This document shows positions 10,881 to 23,100 of a stretch of DNA of 64,000 nucleotides, one piece after another. Each line of letters opens with the position of its first letter. Position 1 is the first letter of the stretch. This DNA comes from Tetrapyrgos nigripes (taxonomy: Eukaryota > Basidiomycota > Agaricomycetes > Agaricales > Campanellaceae). Made by a program: the position numbers and the translations under genes. Below the pieces are notes generated by a model that did not search any database, was not told where the DNA came from, and saw only the letters and a list, made by a program, of their open reading frames with translations. The stretch lies in assembly GCA_013368315.1 (NCBI GenBank), contig JAACJM010000074.1:124001-188000 (forward strand), read 5' to 3'.

Positions 10881-12717
10881 GTATTGAGGTATGTGTATGA
10901 AGAATTTTCGTATCAGAGGAGTTTGGTCGAGCGAGTCAGTTCTTTTACTTTACTCTGTCTTTTACTTTCTACATGTAGGCTTTGTGTCGTGGTGATAGTA
11001 CCTGACGTCACTTTTTCTTCTTTGCGTCTTTGTCTTTGTGTCCTCACCTTGTCGTATAGAATTGAACACATCTTTGCCTCCTACTCACGGTGACCCTACA
11101 CTCAAGCGAGTTTTGATCTCATGTGTAAACTGGGTTTGGAGACGACGTCAACTTCTGGGTTGAAGGTTTAGGTTTGAAGGATCTCGGACCTTGGTTGGGT
11201 CTATGTAGTATGTAGAAGGTCTAGATGTGGAGGTGTCGAGGCATGGAGGAAGTGTTAGAGGGGGTGTATGTGTGAGTATATGAGGGAGTGTGATTATATG
11301 GAGTGTTGCTGCTGCAATTGGTGGTAACGGTGGTGGTGTTGTGCTAGTGCTGGTGGTGGGGACGTCGGCAATGTATGGGCAGAAGAATCAAGAACACGCT
11401 GAACTTGTACAGCCTGAACTGTATGTATGTATATGTGACAGACTAAGTATAGAGATATTGGTGGATGTCCATGGTAGAATGCTTATGTCTAAAATCTGTA
11501 CTAGCACGATCTGTAGACTAGGAGAGTGTGCCAAGTACCCAATGGTAGAGGTTCGTCATCAAAGAAGAATACAAATTCCATATAACTCACACAAGACACC
11601 ATCAAACCTTATGATTCACGATCTTAAAAGAATGTCACGTGCAGACAACACTTTCTGTTACGTGCTCTTGACATCTTTCATCTTTCATCTTTGCCCTGGC
11701 CCCAGATCAAAGAAAAAGAATTGAACCAAGCTCAGTTTTGACATGCCCCCCCAAAAACCAACAGTATTGCAAAAAGTCAAGAAGAAACTTGCAAATGCTG
11801 GAAGGAAGCGAGGTTGGACCTGTGTACTCTTATGTTAGTGTGCACACTAAACGGTTTGCTAAGAAATCGCAAACACAGCAACCCTAGAGCCTTCAACTAA
11901 ATATCAGGAAGTCACTTCACAGTCCGAAATTACAGAGAATCCACAGTCTACAACTCAAACCAAACAAGTTGCCTTGCACTCAGTGATCCGCCAGACTTCC
12001 GAGTATGAACTTTATAATTTCTCTTCATTTCAATAATATATTAATATTGAAAATTTAGGGATGAGACAGGAGAACTGACTTCTCAGAATGAGCACAATCT
12101 TGTCCCAGTGGCTGAGGAAGCTGTTCTTGGGTATCTTTATTAAAGTTGATTGTGATTTCTTAGTGATTGACTGAGTTTTCATTTACAGCCTACCTCAGAA
12201 TGCTCAGAGTGTTTTCTTTGACAATACTCCAGGGTCCATATCTTACCAAAGTACTCCTCAGTATGTGTCTCTTGATGTTGTCTGAAGGCAAAGATCATTA
12301 AAATTTGACATGATTGAAACAGTGTTCAGAATTTGAATATGAGATTGCCTGACAAGATCAAACTGTATGAGCTTTTTTCAATTGACAATCATGCAGCCAG
12401 CTGATCAGGAACAAACTTTCTATATTACCCTTGCTAATAGTCTTAGTATTGGGTAAGACTCTACCAGTGAACTTGGATACATCCTGCAACAGACTGATAT
12501 ACAAAAAAAGAAGTGATCTTACAGAAAGAAATGAGTCTGAAAATGAGCCTAACAATAGCCTTGTACCAGCAGCTGGGCAACCTAACATTGCATATGTCAA
12601 TTCTGACCAATTTTGATTTACAAGCAGTTGACCAAATAAATTTTCTAGCCTATTTCAACAGGCTCAGGATTTTTGGATTGAGGATAGCACAATCAATGCT
12701 ATAGGAGGAAGCCAATA

Positions 12718-14353
12718 CAGTGGCCAAAAAAATTGTCCACATGTTTGGCACTTTTGGAAAGATTGCTGATTTAAGAGCTATTGAGCAGAAATCTCAAAAC
12801 ATGGCTGGTGGTAGCAAGAAAGCCTTTGATTAGAGCTACAATAATCTGTCTGTTTTGTCTTATTTGGCCAAGTATCTGTGGAGTTATGATTGATTTAAAA
12901 CGGTATGTCATTTGGACAATTTTTTGAGTTGCCACTTCAAAATCATTATTGCAATAACCTGATGTGTTATACATGATGTCATGGGTGGAGCTGTACAGTA
13001 ATGTGATTTATACACCACAATGATGTCATAGCTGCCAGCTGGAGCATACATAGCAACATACAGATGCTCTACAGCCTCTATGAAAATCATGGGGTCCCTC
13101 ATATCAGCCCAGAAAGACAATCTCTACTCTCTCCTCTTAACTGCCTCTCCATCTGCAAAAATTGCAGCTCAGACTGGAGTATGGAAGCCAAGAGTTGCTT
13201 TTGTGGCTTAAAAGACAAATACAGACAATGAGAACAATACAGCAGGGTGTCCTAGGAGGCTCTCTACTACTTGTGAAGAGGTTAGATTGGAAAAAAATCC
13301 ATTCTGGTAAAGCCAGATTGCTACACAAGTGGCCTGAAACATCAAGGCTCTTCTTGGACAACCTGTCCCAACCTATAACAGCCAAAACATTCCTGAAAAC
13401 GTCTTGTGGCGATCTCCAAAACACAGAACAAGTGCAAACTTACAGTGACTTGCAGCAAGGCTCACTTGAAGTTTGCACAGATGTAAAAAGACCGGGCTGT
13501 AGAAGGCTAGAAGTGGGTTATTTTCTCAGATAAGACCAAAACCAAATATTTTGGGGCAAATATGCCCCAGCATGTGTGAGAAAAGAGAGATAAATTCATG
13601 GTACAGCAAGATGTGACAGAAATGATGACATTTGAGAGGGAAAATGACATGATGGGGTAGGGTATGGGGCAACAGTAAGCAGTAAAAATGGTCCAGATGA
13701 AGGGGAAGATAGATTGCAAACACTATATGACCATCTTAAGTAACAAAATCCTGGAAAGCATTAATAATATGGGAGTTGATCCAGAGGTGGCCATTTTTCA
13801 GCTGGGTATTAACTTTCTAAAGTGCTATATCCAATGGTTTCCTTTATCAGAACATGTCTCTCTACCTATAAAAGCAACACTCTGCTTTCATACTTCAGTC
13901 TGAGCTGAAATTTTGATAGAGGGAGGGGCAGTTTGGAGGAGAGAGTAGAGATTGTCTTTCTGGGCTGATATAAGGGACCCCATGATTTTCATAGAAGCTG
14001 TAGAGCATCTGTATGTTGCTATGTATGCTCCAGCTGGCAGCTATGACATCATTGTGGTGTATACATCACATTACTGTACAGCTCCACCCATGACATCATG
14101 TATAACACATCAGGTTATTGCAATAATGATTTTGAAGTGGCAACTCAAAAAATTGTCCAAATGACATACAGTTTTAAATCAATCATAACTCCACAGATAC
14201 TTGGCCAAATAAGACAAAACAGACAGATTATTGTAGCTCTAATCAAAGGCTTTCTTGCTACCACCAGCCATGCTTTGAGATTTCTGCTCAATAGCTCTTA
14301 AATCAGCAATCTTTCCAAAAGTGCCAAACATGTGGACAATTTTTTTGGCACTG
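12718..14353 (+). mobile_element. Degraded Tc1/mariner element with ~415-bp terminal inverted repeats
   Basis: Ends read CAGTG(G)CCAAAAAAATTGTCC in inverted orientation, flanked by TA at 12716-12717 and 14354-14355. The arms (12718-13136 and 13934-14353) are near-identical and unusually long: each includes TIR, leader and the first codons of the transposase (MGSLISAQKDN). The interior (13137-13930) is a decayed transposase with remnants such as WVIFSDKTKTKYFG and GVDPEVAIFQ, broken by many stops and frameshifts. It sits in the N-terminal part of the NLR gene. Confidence 0.9.
13089..13930 (+). pseudogene. Tc1-type transposase remnant
   Basis: Plus-strand frames align with the better preserved transposase at 47691-48707: start MGSLISAQKDN, the AAQTGV helix-turn-helix region, AGCPRRLSTT, IFSDKTKTKYFGA (first catalytic region) and ILSNKILESINNMGVDPEVAIFQ. 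Stops, frame changes and loss of the C-terminal DLNPIEHFW-type region make it inactive. Open frames on the opposite strand are shadows. Confidence 0.75.
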
Positions 14354-15367
14354 TATAACACTACACACAATTACTATGGGTCTCAGCAAGGTAAATATAA
14401 TTTCATGCTTTTGTATATCATAAATGCTTGACATGCTGGATGAAACACAGATATCCTCAACAAGCTCAACCCTGCCAAGAAGGCATTCTATGATGTTGGT
14501 TTAAGAGCAAAATGTATTAAAGGAACCAGAACACAAATATTGGAAAATATTCTCAACTGGGTTCAAGATATCACACCATCTGCACCTGCAGGTTACTGGA
14601 TGTGTGGCATGGCTGGAACTGGAAAAAGTACTATTGTCCAATCTGTGTGCTTGAAGCTCAAAGATGTGAGATTGTTAGCTGGAGCATATTTCTGCTCTCG
14701 GCAAATTCCAGAATGCAATGATTATCACAAAGTGATACCAACTATTGCATATCAGCTTGCTTTTTATATGGGTCCTGAATCAGAATTTACAAAAGCCCTT
14801 GTCAAGGTTCTGAATCAGGATCCAGATCTATCTGAAAAGGATCCTGAAGGCCAAATCCAGAAGCTTTTGATTGAGCCTTGGCAAAAAGTTTCCTTTTTGG
14901 CACCAGTTATAGTTATTGATGCATTGGATAAATGCAAAGTCATTTCATCTGTACTGGAGGTTCTTATTCCTGCAGTGACACAGCAGAAGATGCCAGGCTT
15001 GAAATTCTTTCTGACTAGCCATCCAGAGCAGCATGTTGCCTATCATTTTAATTTGAATAAATTTAAACAGGAAACATTATCTGTTCAACAGTTTGTTCTG
15101 CATAATGTAGAGAGAAGCATTGTCAGGGAAGATATATCTAAATTCCTGCAGCATGGTCTCAGTAGACTGCAAATTCAAATTCCCCAAGACCAGATGAATA
15201 TTCTTGTTGACAGTTCTGGTGCACTCTTTATCTATGCTGCCACCATTATCAAATATCTGACTGGAGGAGGCCAGTGGTTCACATCACGACTGAGGAACAT
15301 TCTCAATGTTCAACGCACCCCAGACAGACAGCAAACAGAGACCCTGGATGAGCTTTATAATCAAATT

Positions 15368-15733
15368 ACGAGGCCGAAGAATGAGGACGAGTTCTTTACA
15401 CTGCGTTTCCGCGTGTGGCTATGTTGTGTTTGTCCCGGTTTCCTCCATCTGTCTCGATCAAGTTTCTTTCTGATTTTCTCTGGTAATAGAGAATATGCAC
15501 CCCTATTCTTGTAAGTATTCCCGTTTCAAGAGCTCAAGGACTGTATCTTCTCATATATATCGATTATAGCTCTGATTCTACACAATGATCTACACTCTAG
15601 TACTTTTCTCAGAAATTGAACCAGCAATATCTGTTTTTCATTGAATATCTTCACTGGAGTGTGGTCTAGCACCTTAGATTTGAACTCACCAGACTCGTTT
15701 CTGCCATGCTCAGCGCTGGCCCACACCCCCTTC
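15368..15733 (+). mobile_element. 366-bp R3 insertion inside the NLR gene
   Basis: The NLR coding sequence reads LDELYNQ up to here and resumes at ILTEALSDTRLS after 15733, a junction expected to be continuous in this family. The insert is flanked by ATT at 15365-15367 and 15734-15736. A second copy with about 90% visual identity lies at 44847-45222. It starts ACGAGGCCGAAGAATGAGGA and ends CCCCCTTC. No transposase; the class is unknown. The 3-bp duplication would suit a PIF/Harbinger-type MITE, but no clear terminal inverted repeat is seen. Confidence 0.7.
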
Positions 15734-16711
15734 ATTCTTACAGAAGCTCTCTCAGATACCAGGCTATCTGTTGAAGAGAAACAGCAGAGCATCAAAGTTC
15801 TACATACAGTTATAACAGCTGGTAGTCCCACATCATGCCAGACCATTTCAGAGCTAATGGGATATGAGTTGGAAGGTGTTGAAGCCATAATAGTAGAACT
15901 GCAATCTGTGTTGTACATCAATGAGCATAATCATGCCATTTATATCTTTCATGCATCATTTGCAGACTACCTAACTTTAAGGGCTAGAGACAAGGACTTT
16001 TGTTGTATTAAGCAAGAACATCATAGTTTACTGGCAGGACACTGTTTTGATCTGATGGACAATAGGCTTGAATTCAACATATGCAATCTTCCCTCATCAT
16101 TTCTACCTGATAACGAGGTGCCTGGTATTGGAGCAAGAGTTGCTCAAAAGTTGGGAGAAGCAGTTGGATATTCATGCGTGTTTTGGGGCTACCACCTGAC
16201 AGAAGGAAACACAACTGAAGAAATCAACCAAAAAATGGAGAGGTTCTTGAAAAAGAAGGTGCTATTCTGGATTGAGGGTATGAATCTCCTGAGAAAAATG
16301 TCAGATTGTATTAAGACTCTTGATTTAGTGTTGAAGGTAAGGTCTCATAACATATTCTACTCAATAATTACTTATATCAGGTTTATAACAGGTTAAATTT
16401 CAGGAGATAGAGGAAGTACAGAACAGTGCAATTCAATACAGACACTTGGCAAATGTCTTTGCTTTGAGTTCTGTCAACATCTATATCTAAGTATTGTTCC
16501 TTTCTACCCAGGTTTCAACACTGGATTTAGCAAACTGGTGAAAGTGAATACAAAAATGGAAGATCACCAGCAAATGGGATCTTGGGAAATACATGCAAGT
16601 ATCTATTGTATTAATATTTCTCCAGATGGAGAAAAGATTGTTACAGGCCTGGAAGATGGAAAATGTATCATTTGGAATGCCAGCACTGGGACTGCCATTG
16701 GAGAACCACTC

Positions 16712-18350
16712 CAGGGGCATGAAGACTTTGTCAACTCAGTGGCTTTCTCTCCTGATGGAACCAGGATTGCATCTGGCTCATCTGATAAGACAGTGAGGAT
16801 CTGGGATACACAAACTGGGACTGCCATTGGAGAGCCACTCCAGGGGCATGAATATGAGGTCACCTCAGTGGCTTTCTCTCCTGATGGAGCCAGAATTGTA
16901 TCTGGTTCATCTGATGAAACAGTGAGGGTCTGGGATGTCCAAACTGGGACTGCAATTGGAGAGCCACTCCTAGGGCATGAAGATGAAGTCACCTCTGTGG
17001 CTTTCTCTCCTGATGGAGCCAGGATCATATCTGGCTCATTTGATGAAACAGTGAGGATATGGAATGCACAAACTGGGACTGCAATTGGAGAGCCACTCCA
17101 GGGGCATGAAGATAAGGTCACCTCAGTGGCTTTCTCTCCTGATGGAGCCAGAATTGTGTCTGGCTCAGAGGACAGAACAGTGAGGATCTGGGATGCACAA
17201 ACTGGGACTGCCATTGGAGAGCCACTCCAGAGGCATGAATCCCCAGTCACCTCTGTGGTTTTCTCTCATGATGAAGCCAGAATTATGTCTGGTTCAAAGG
17301 ACAGAACAGTGAGAATCTGGGATACACAAACTGGAACTGCCATTGGAGAACCACTCTAGGGGCATGAAGCCTGGGTCACCTCAGTGGCTTTCTCTCCTGA
17401 CAGAGCCAAGATTGTGTCTGACTCAGTTGACAGAACAGTGAGGATCTGGAATGCACAAACTGAGAATGCCATCAAAGAGCCACTCCAGGGGCATACACAA
17501 TGTGTTACTTCAGTAGCTTTTTCTCCTGATGGGACCAGCATTCTGTCTGGCTCATATGACACAATAGTGAAGATCTGGGATGCACAAACTGGGACTGCAA
17601 TTGGAGAGCCACTCCAGGGGCATGAAAATAAGGTCACCTCAGTGGCTTTCTCTCCTGATGGAACCAGGATTGTGTCTGGTTCAGAGGACAGAACAGTGAG
17701 GATCTGGGCTGCACAAACTAGGATTGTTATTGGAGAGCCACTCCAGGACATGAATCTCCAGTCACATCAGTGGCTTTCTCTCCTGATGGAGCCAGAATTG
17801 TGTCTGGCTCACGTGATAAAACAGTGAGGATCTGGGATGTACAAACTGGGACTGTAATTGGAGAGCCACTCCTAGGGCACGAAGACTGGGTCACCTCAGT
17901 GGCTTTCTCTTCTGATGGAGCCAGAATTGTGTCTAGCTCATATGATAGAACAGTGAGAATCTGGGATGCTCAAACTGGGCATGCCATCAGAGAACCACTC
18001 TGGGGACATGAAGACTGGGTCACCTCAGTGGTTTTCTCTCCTGATGGAGCCAAGATTGTGTCTGGCTCACATGATGGAGTAGTGAGGGTCTGGGATGCAC
18101 AAACTGGGACTGCCATTGGAGAGCCATTCCAGTGGCATGAACAGGGGGTCACCTCATTGGTTTTTTCTCCTGATGGAGCCCAGATTGTGTCTGGCTCAGC
18201 TGACAGAACAGTGAGAATCTGGGATGCCCAAACTGGGACTGCAATTGGAGAGCCACTCCAGGGGCATGACAGCTGGATCACCTCAGTGGCTTTCTCACAT
18301 GATGGAGCTAGGATTGTGTCTGGCTCATATGACAGAGCAGTGAGGATTTG
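16712..18350 (+). repeat. Tandem 129-bp WD40 coding repeats (13 full units after a divergent first blade)
   Basis: Each 43-residue blade follows the pattern [20 protein letters not shown] then [20 protein letters not shown]. Units are also nearly identical at the DNA level (for example GTGGCTTTCTCTCCTGATGG recurs), which points to recent unequal exchange or conversion. Variation concentrates at the residues after GHE, at the residue after GS, and in the linker. Confidence 0.9.
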
Positions 18351-18699
18351 GAACACTGGTTCTAGTTCATCTAGTAAATGTGAGTATCCCCATTTATCAA
18401 GCAATCTAAGTAATTCTCATTTTTTATTTGTAGACAATAAATGGACCATTGATGATAATGGATGGATCCGATTTCCTGAGATTGACAATGGTATTGTTTG
18501 GGTTAGCCATCAGTACCACCCAGTTTGTACTCCCCAGAATCCCATAATCATTTCCAGGAAAGGCTGGACCAAGCTTTCCTTTGATGATGATATAGTATAT
18601 GGAAAGGACTGGACTCAATGCTGCTCATCGAAATGATTTTGATTTTAATATTCATGAAAATGTTGACTCTGCATTCACAGAATGAAATATTTGATTTTT

Positions 18700-19740
18700 G
18701 ACCTGTATTACTCTCAGATAAATAAGTTCTGCTAAACATGCACAGCTTTCATTTATTTAATTATTTACCTACTTACACTGGGGTTTTGTCAATCTATATA
18801 CAATGCTTCCTTTGCTCATTGTTATTGTTAATTTTGGCAGCCATAGAACTATCTCTGAGGCAGTGCAAAGTTACATTGCACTGCTTGTTTGTGCCTGTCT
18901 AACCCTGTTGGTGGCATTTTTTACTCTGAGGCTGTCTGAAGTCCAGTTACGACTTGCATTTCAGTGGTTGGACATGGTGACAATACAAGGAACTGGGAAT
19001 GAGTCAGAAGGACTTTGATATTGGAATAGCTCAGATTAGATGGTGGACATGTATGATACTACAAGATGCAATGGAATCAGATTCGATCTGACCTGATCTG
19101 CTATTAATATTTCCACAACCACCAGAAACTGATTGTTGTATCACACTCAGAACTGCCCAGAAATAGCCAAGTGTTCTGAAAAATCTGATATATGGCAATT
19201 TTCCAATTTTTTCTCTGACCATTAGTATCTGCTAATCAGTAAACCAACAACTTTATAGGGCATATAGATCTATAGCAGACATAGAAACTAATTCTTTCCA
19301 TACCGTCTATACTTATCATTTACCTGACCATGAGAATGGATTGTATAGAGGCGATTATAGTTGTCTATATCAATCTATGTACACAAATTTCCACTATGCA
19401 GTAAAGTAAAATTCTCAGTTCAAAACAGTATTTCATTAGCGCGACAATAAGCAACTACCTATTTTAATGGTTACAAAAGCCGTAACTATATTAGCTTTTC
19501 TTAAGATATTGATGACTTTTGCCATGTCAACTTAAGACAGCTTAAGTCTGTCTCAAGCCCTGTATTTATCGATACACTATAAAATAGAATGCATAGTAAA
19601 TGGTAGCTATCTTAAGATGGCTTAAGATATGAAAAAAGATAAGTAGTAAGACAGCTTGGGGGTATGAAAAAAGTGAACATAATCCATCTGAAGAAGGCTT
19701 AAGATATAAAAAAAGGTAAGATGATGGGAAAAAGTGAAGA
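18700..19740. other. Intergenic, no recognised gene
   Basis: AT-rich. The frame at 18803-19018 (71 codons) is hydrophobic but has no supporting homology. From 19500 on, CTTAAG-containing motifs (TTAAGACAGCTTAAG, CTTAAGATAT) recur, probably subterminal repeats of the large element that follows. Confidence 0.45.
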
Positions 19741-20164
19741 TGGCAGCTGCCTTACATCAGGAAAATCCATTCATAGATAATGCACTACGGTCATGATATT
19801 CACATGAATTGCACTAATTATGTGGAAATTCGAGATTAGCATAATTATACTAACTCTTGGGTGTCCGGAATCACATTACTCAAAATTACTGAGTTCTAGA
19901 GCAATTATGAAGAACTTAGTTGGTCTGTAGCAACAGCAACCTACTAAAAATTATTCTAGTTACTTCAATGTTTCGTCATACACTCACTTTAGGTATTCCT
20001 TGTAATTATCAAAGTTACCGAGGTCAAACCAGTAGATGTCATAGTCAACATTAGTATAATTATTGAGAGTAGACTGGATAGATTACTATATACATGAAAG
20101 CTAAATTACCTGATTTTTAAAGTGATCATAATGAGCATGTAAAAAGTGTGTGTGTAAAGAGCTG

Positions 20165-23100
20165 TTAGGCAGATGGAGTAGTACAGGGAACAGTAGCAGG
20201 CAAATTAACAGTAGAGGGAGTAGGCACAATAAGAGCAGATAAAGAAGCAGAAGCATCTGGAGTGGGCACAGTGGGTACCGCAATGTCGGTACATGATGTC
20301 AAGGCCTGGGTATCAGTCATGGGTACAGCAGCAAGAGCAGACCAATCAACAGTATTAAAGATTTGCTGATTGGTCAACACTTGTCCAGACAAAGGAAGAC
20401 TACCACTATATAGATAGGTAGTTAATAGATGAGACGAGAATGAAGTGGGCGTGTCACTCACGAAGCATCAATATACAGCTTATGCATCAAATTATGATAG
20501 CGGGCCTTGTTGACTTTCTCAATGTTGTCGAGGATAGCCAAAGCAGACTTCCAGACACCGGCCAGCTCCTTTGACAGGAAGTTTTCGTTACACTGGCGTG
20601 CATAGTCCGAAAGAATAGCATGGATCTATGGGATGGAAAGAACAATCAGTGATGTTAACAAAGGAGGAGTGGGAAGCCCGCACTGCAGCAACACTAATAG
20701 CTACCAATGCCTTTGGCAGCTCCAACTCGTCTGGTTTAGCTGCAAGCGAGGACACAAAGACATGCCGGTTCTTTCCAAGGATAGTACCATAGGCATGGGT
20801 CACTTATATCTGCTACATTGATGCATCAATATGGACAAATGTCCATATTGGCTGATACATCCCCAAGGAAAACTTTCCATAGGCCAAAAAAAACAGGCTG
20901 GCCCTATGGGCGGGCCTTTGGGGTGGGTCTGGTAGGCCTTTCCTTATGGAGCAGTGAGCAGGGCAGGAGTAGGTGGCGGGTTTTGTTCCCACGCATGCTA
21001 GACAGTGAGCGGGGCCTTAGGGGGCGGGTGGCGGGTTTTTCCCACGACTCAAAATTTGATGGAAGAGGTGCAGGCGATCAGTAGGGCCCCGAATCTGCAA
21101 ATAGAATAGGGGTATATGCTGTGGGCTGGCTCAGAAAATGCAAAATAAATTCCTGGAGCCGGCGATGAAAAATGATATAGTAGATAAGAAAGTGTATTTC
21201 GGGTTGCTGAATCTGAATATACAATTAGATATGCAATATCTGCAGTGGTTATTGAGATATGGCCAAAATACTGTCCAAAATATACCAAAAGAGCAGGATA
21301 GGTACTAGCCATTGCATCAAATCAGCTCTGATCATCATGTGGGCTGGTAAGATACTGCATATGGACCTTCTAGACATGGGAATATAGTTTATTATACTAT
21401 ATAATCAAATCCTGAGGAGCTATACCCAATTTACTGGCAAAAAAGCCCAAAACTTGGGATGACCATAGACACTGCATGCTATAGCATCTGATATGATTAT
21501 GGATATGTCTACTAGGGTATTTTTGGTCACTGAATCGGAATATCTACTCGGATAAGCTCTATATACTCTGGTTCTGCTGATATTGAGTACTTACCCCTAA
21601 ACATAGGTACCTGTGGCACCTGCAAATATGCCTCTTATAAATTTGTGTGAGTAGGTGGATAAATGTTTATTGATAGTCTAAATGTGAATATAACTTCATA
21701 TCCTCCATATCTTCAAGATACAAGACTCTATTTCTGATTTATTCCCAAAACATTGCCACAAAAGCAAAAAAAGTGAAATGGCCATGGACACTGCATGTTC
21801 TAGCATCTAATACAAATCATGGATATGTTTAATGAGGTATTTTTTGGTCCCTGAATCCGAATATCTACTTGGACAAGTTCTATATGTTGTGATTCTGCTG
21901 ATATTGAATACTTACTACTAAACATAGGCACCTGTGGCACCTGCAAATATGTATCTTATAAAATAAGGTGAGTAGGTCTAAAAGTGCTTATTGATTCCCT
22001 AAACACGAATATGAAGTCATCTCCTGCATATGACAAACATCCACGACTCTGTTCTCAATTTATTCCCTAGACAGCACAGATAGCCCTAATTTATATCCAT
22101 ATTGAAACATATACCTATCCTTTGGCTGTCTGAATGGCATTCTGACTCATTCTACCTCATTCTAAACTATATTACTCTGAGTATTCTTAGTTTGGTGTTC
22201 CTCACTCAAAGACATGCTCAGATATAACCTTAAGTGCTACAAGCACCATTACATGCAACTCAGTTTGACTTAAAGCTACTGGATGTACCAAGAACATCTC
22301 CTATATATGCTGGATGGCTTATTGTCTTTCAAATGATACCAAGAGATGAAAAACAAGTATGAGTGTCTGTGATAATCTCTGGGATGAGATATGCATATGT
22401 ATATGGTCCAAAAAGGTACTATTTCGCTTTGTGGAGAATAAATTGAGAATAAAGTCTTGGATCTTTACCATATGCACGATATGACTTCATATTCGTGTTT
22501 AGGGAATCAATAAGCACTTTTAGACCTACTCACCTTATTTTATAAGATACATATTTGCAGGTGCCACAGGTGCCTATGTTTAGTAGTAAGTATTCAATAT
22601 CAGCAGAATCACAACATATAGAACTTGTCCAAGTAGATATTCGGATTCAGGGACCAAAAATACCTCATTAAACATATCCATGATTGTATTAGATGCTAGA
22701 ACATGCAGTGTCCATGGCCATTTCACTTTTTTTGCTTTTGTGGCAATGTTTTGGGAATAAATCAGAAATAGAGTCTTGTATCTTGAAGATATGGAGGATA
22801 TGAAGTTATATTCACATTTATACTATCAATAAACATTTATCCACCTACTCACACAAATTTATAAGAGGCATATTTGCAGGTGCCACAGGTACCTATGTTT
22901 AGGGGTAAGTACTCAATATCAGCAGAACCAGAGTATATAGAGCTTATCCGAGTAGATATTCCGATTCAGTGACCAAAAATACCCTAGTAGACATATCCAT
23001 AATCATATCAGATGCTATAGCATGCAGTGTCTATGGTCATCCCAAGTTTTGGGCTTTTTTGACAGTAAATTGGGTATAGCTCCTCAGGATTTGATTATAT

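Larger units (their letters stand above)
7106..11400 (+). pseudogene. Aldehyde dehydrogenase (ALDH3 / fatty aldehyde type), copy A, disrupted
   Basis: The intact family oxidises aldehydes to acids with NAD(P)+. Recognisable exons: a start region at 7106-7190; the ETFNSKVT-like helix exon (7262-7400); an exon at 7560-7680 ending YSEPKGTGLV; PWNYPLILSLQPFL and KPSEVAAHYANVLAELVP (7795-8000); FYTGNGTIARI and LTPVTLKLAGKS (8090-8270); QICVAPDYVL with the catalytic cysteine (8278-8310); LEPTVLFDVVEDG (9985-10190); FNDAFIQLDVNEIPFSGVGESR (10275-10370); and RYVYEEFSYQRSLVE (10885-10930). A hydrophobic stretch near 11300-11380 may be a C-terminal membrane anchor. Damage: a 13-bp loss near 7568; a 19-bp loss at 8275 just before the active site, relative to copy B; a TAG at 10367-10369 where copy B has CAG; and two transposon insertions (8574-9963, 10381-10880). 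It cannot make a working enzyme. Confidence 0.8.
6945..11545 (+). repeat. Duplicated segment, arm A (inverted copy at 31890-36640)
   Basis: This segment holds ALDH copy A plus flanking non-coding sequence. It is collinear, in inverted orientation, with 31890-36640: the 6945-7105 flank matches 36470-36640, all ALDH exons match, and the 3' flank up to the GTAGAATGCTTATGTCTAAA block at 11475-11495 matches near 31945-31965. Insertions differ between the two arms, so they happened after the duplication. Confidence 0.8.
11743..18636 (+). pseudogene. NACHT-WD40 NLR-type protein gene, multiply disrupted
   Basis: Fungal NLRs of this build are ATP-driven sensors linked to non-self recognition and cell death. 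Visible parts: a lysine-rich start (MPPQKPTVLQKVKKKL, 11743); Ser/Thr/Gln-rich linker exons to 12715, ending in a segment like the family's GG-NQYN region; NACHT from about 14520 with Walker A GMAGTGKST (14609-14635) and a Walker B-like VIVIDALDK; a helical part including ASFADYL; 14 WD40 blades (16555-18350), i.e. two seven-blade propellers; and a Trp-rich C-terminal exon (18434-18636). Damage: a Tc1 element (12718-14353) in the linker, a 366-bp repeat (15368-15733) inside the coding sequence, TAG at 17357-17359 where the other blades have CAG, and a one-base loss near 17747. The N-terminal effector class is not recognisable. Confidence 0.85.

Noticed and set aside
16712..18350. Regular direct repeats that could suggest a CRISPR-like or satellite array
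   Set aside because: The units translate as 43-residue WD40 blades in one frame, in a fungal gene; there are no spacers.
16603..18404. Long minus-strand open frames opposite the WD40 region
   Set aside because: They are complements of the 129-bp WD40 repeats; repetition keeps the antisense frame open. No start context, introns or domain.
19781..19786. CACTAC motif as the classical CACTA terminus of the large Plavaka element
   Set aside because: No inverted partner is found near 29.4 kb, and it lies inside, not outside, the shared subterminal motif.
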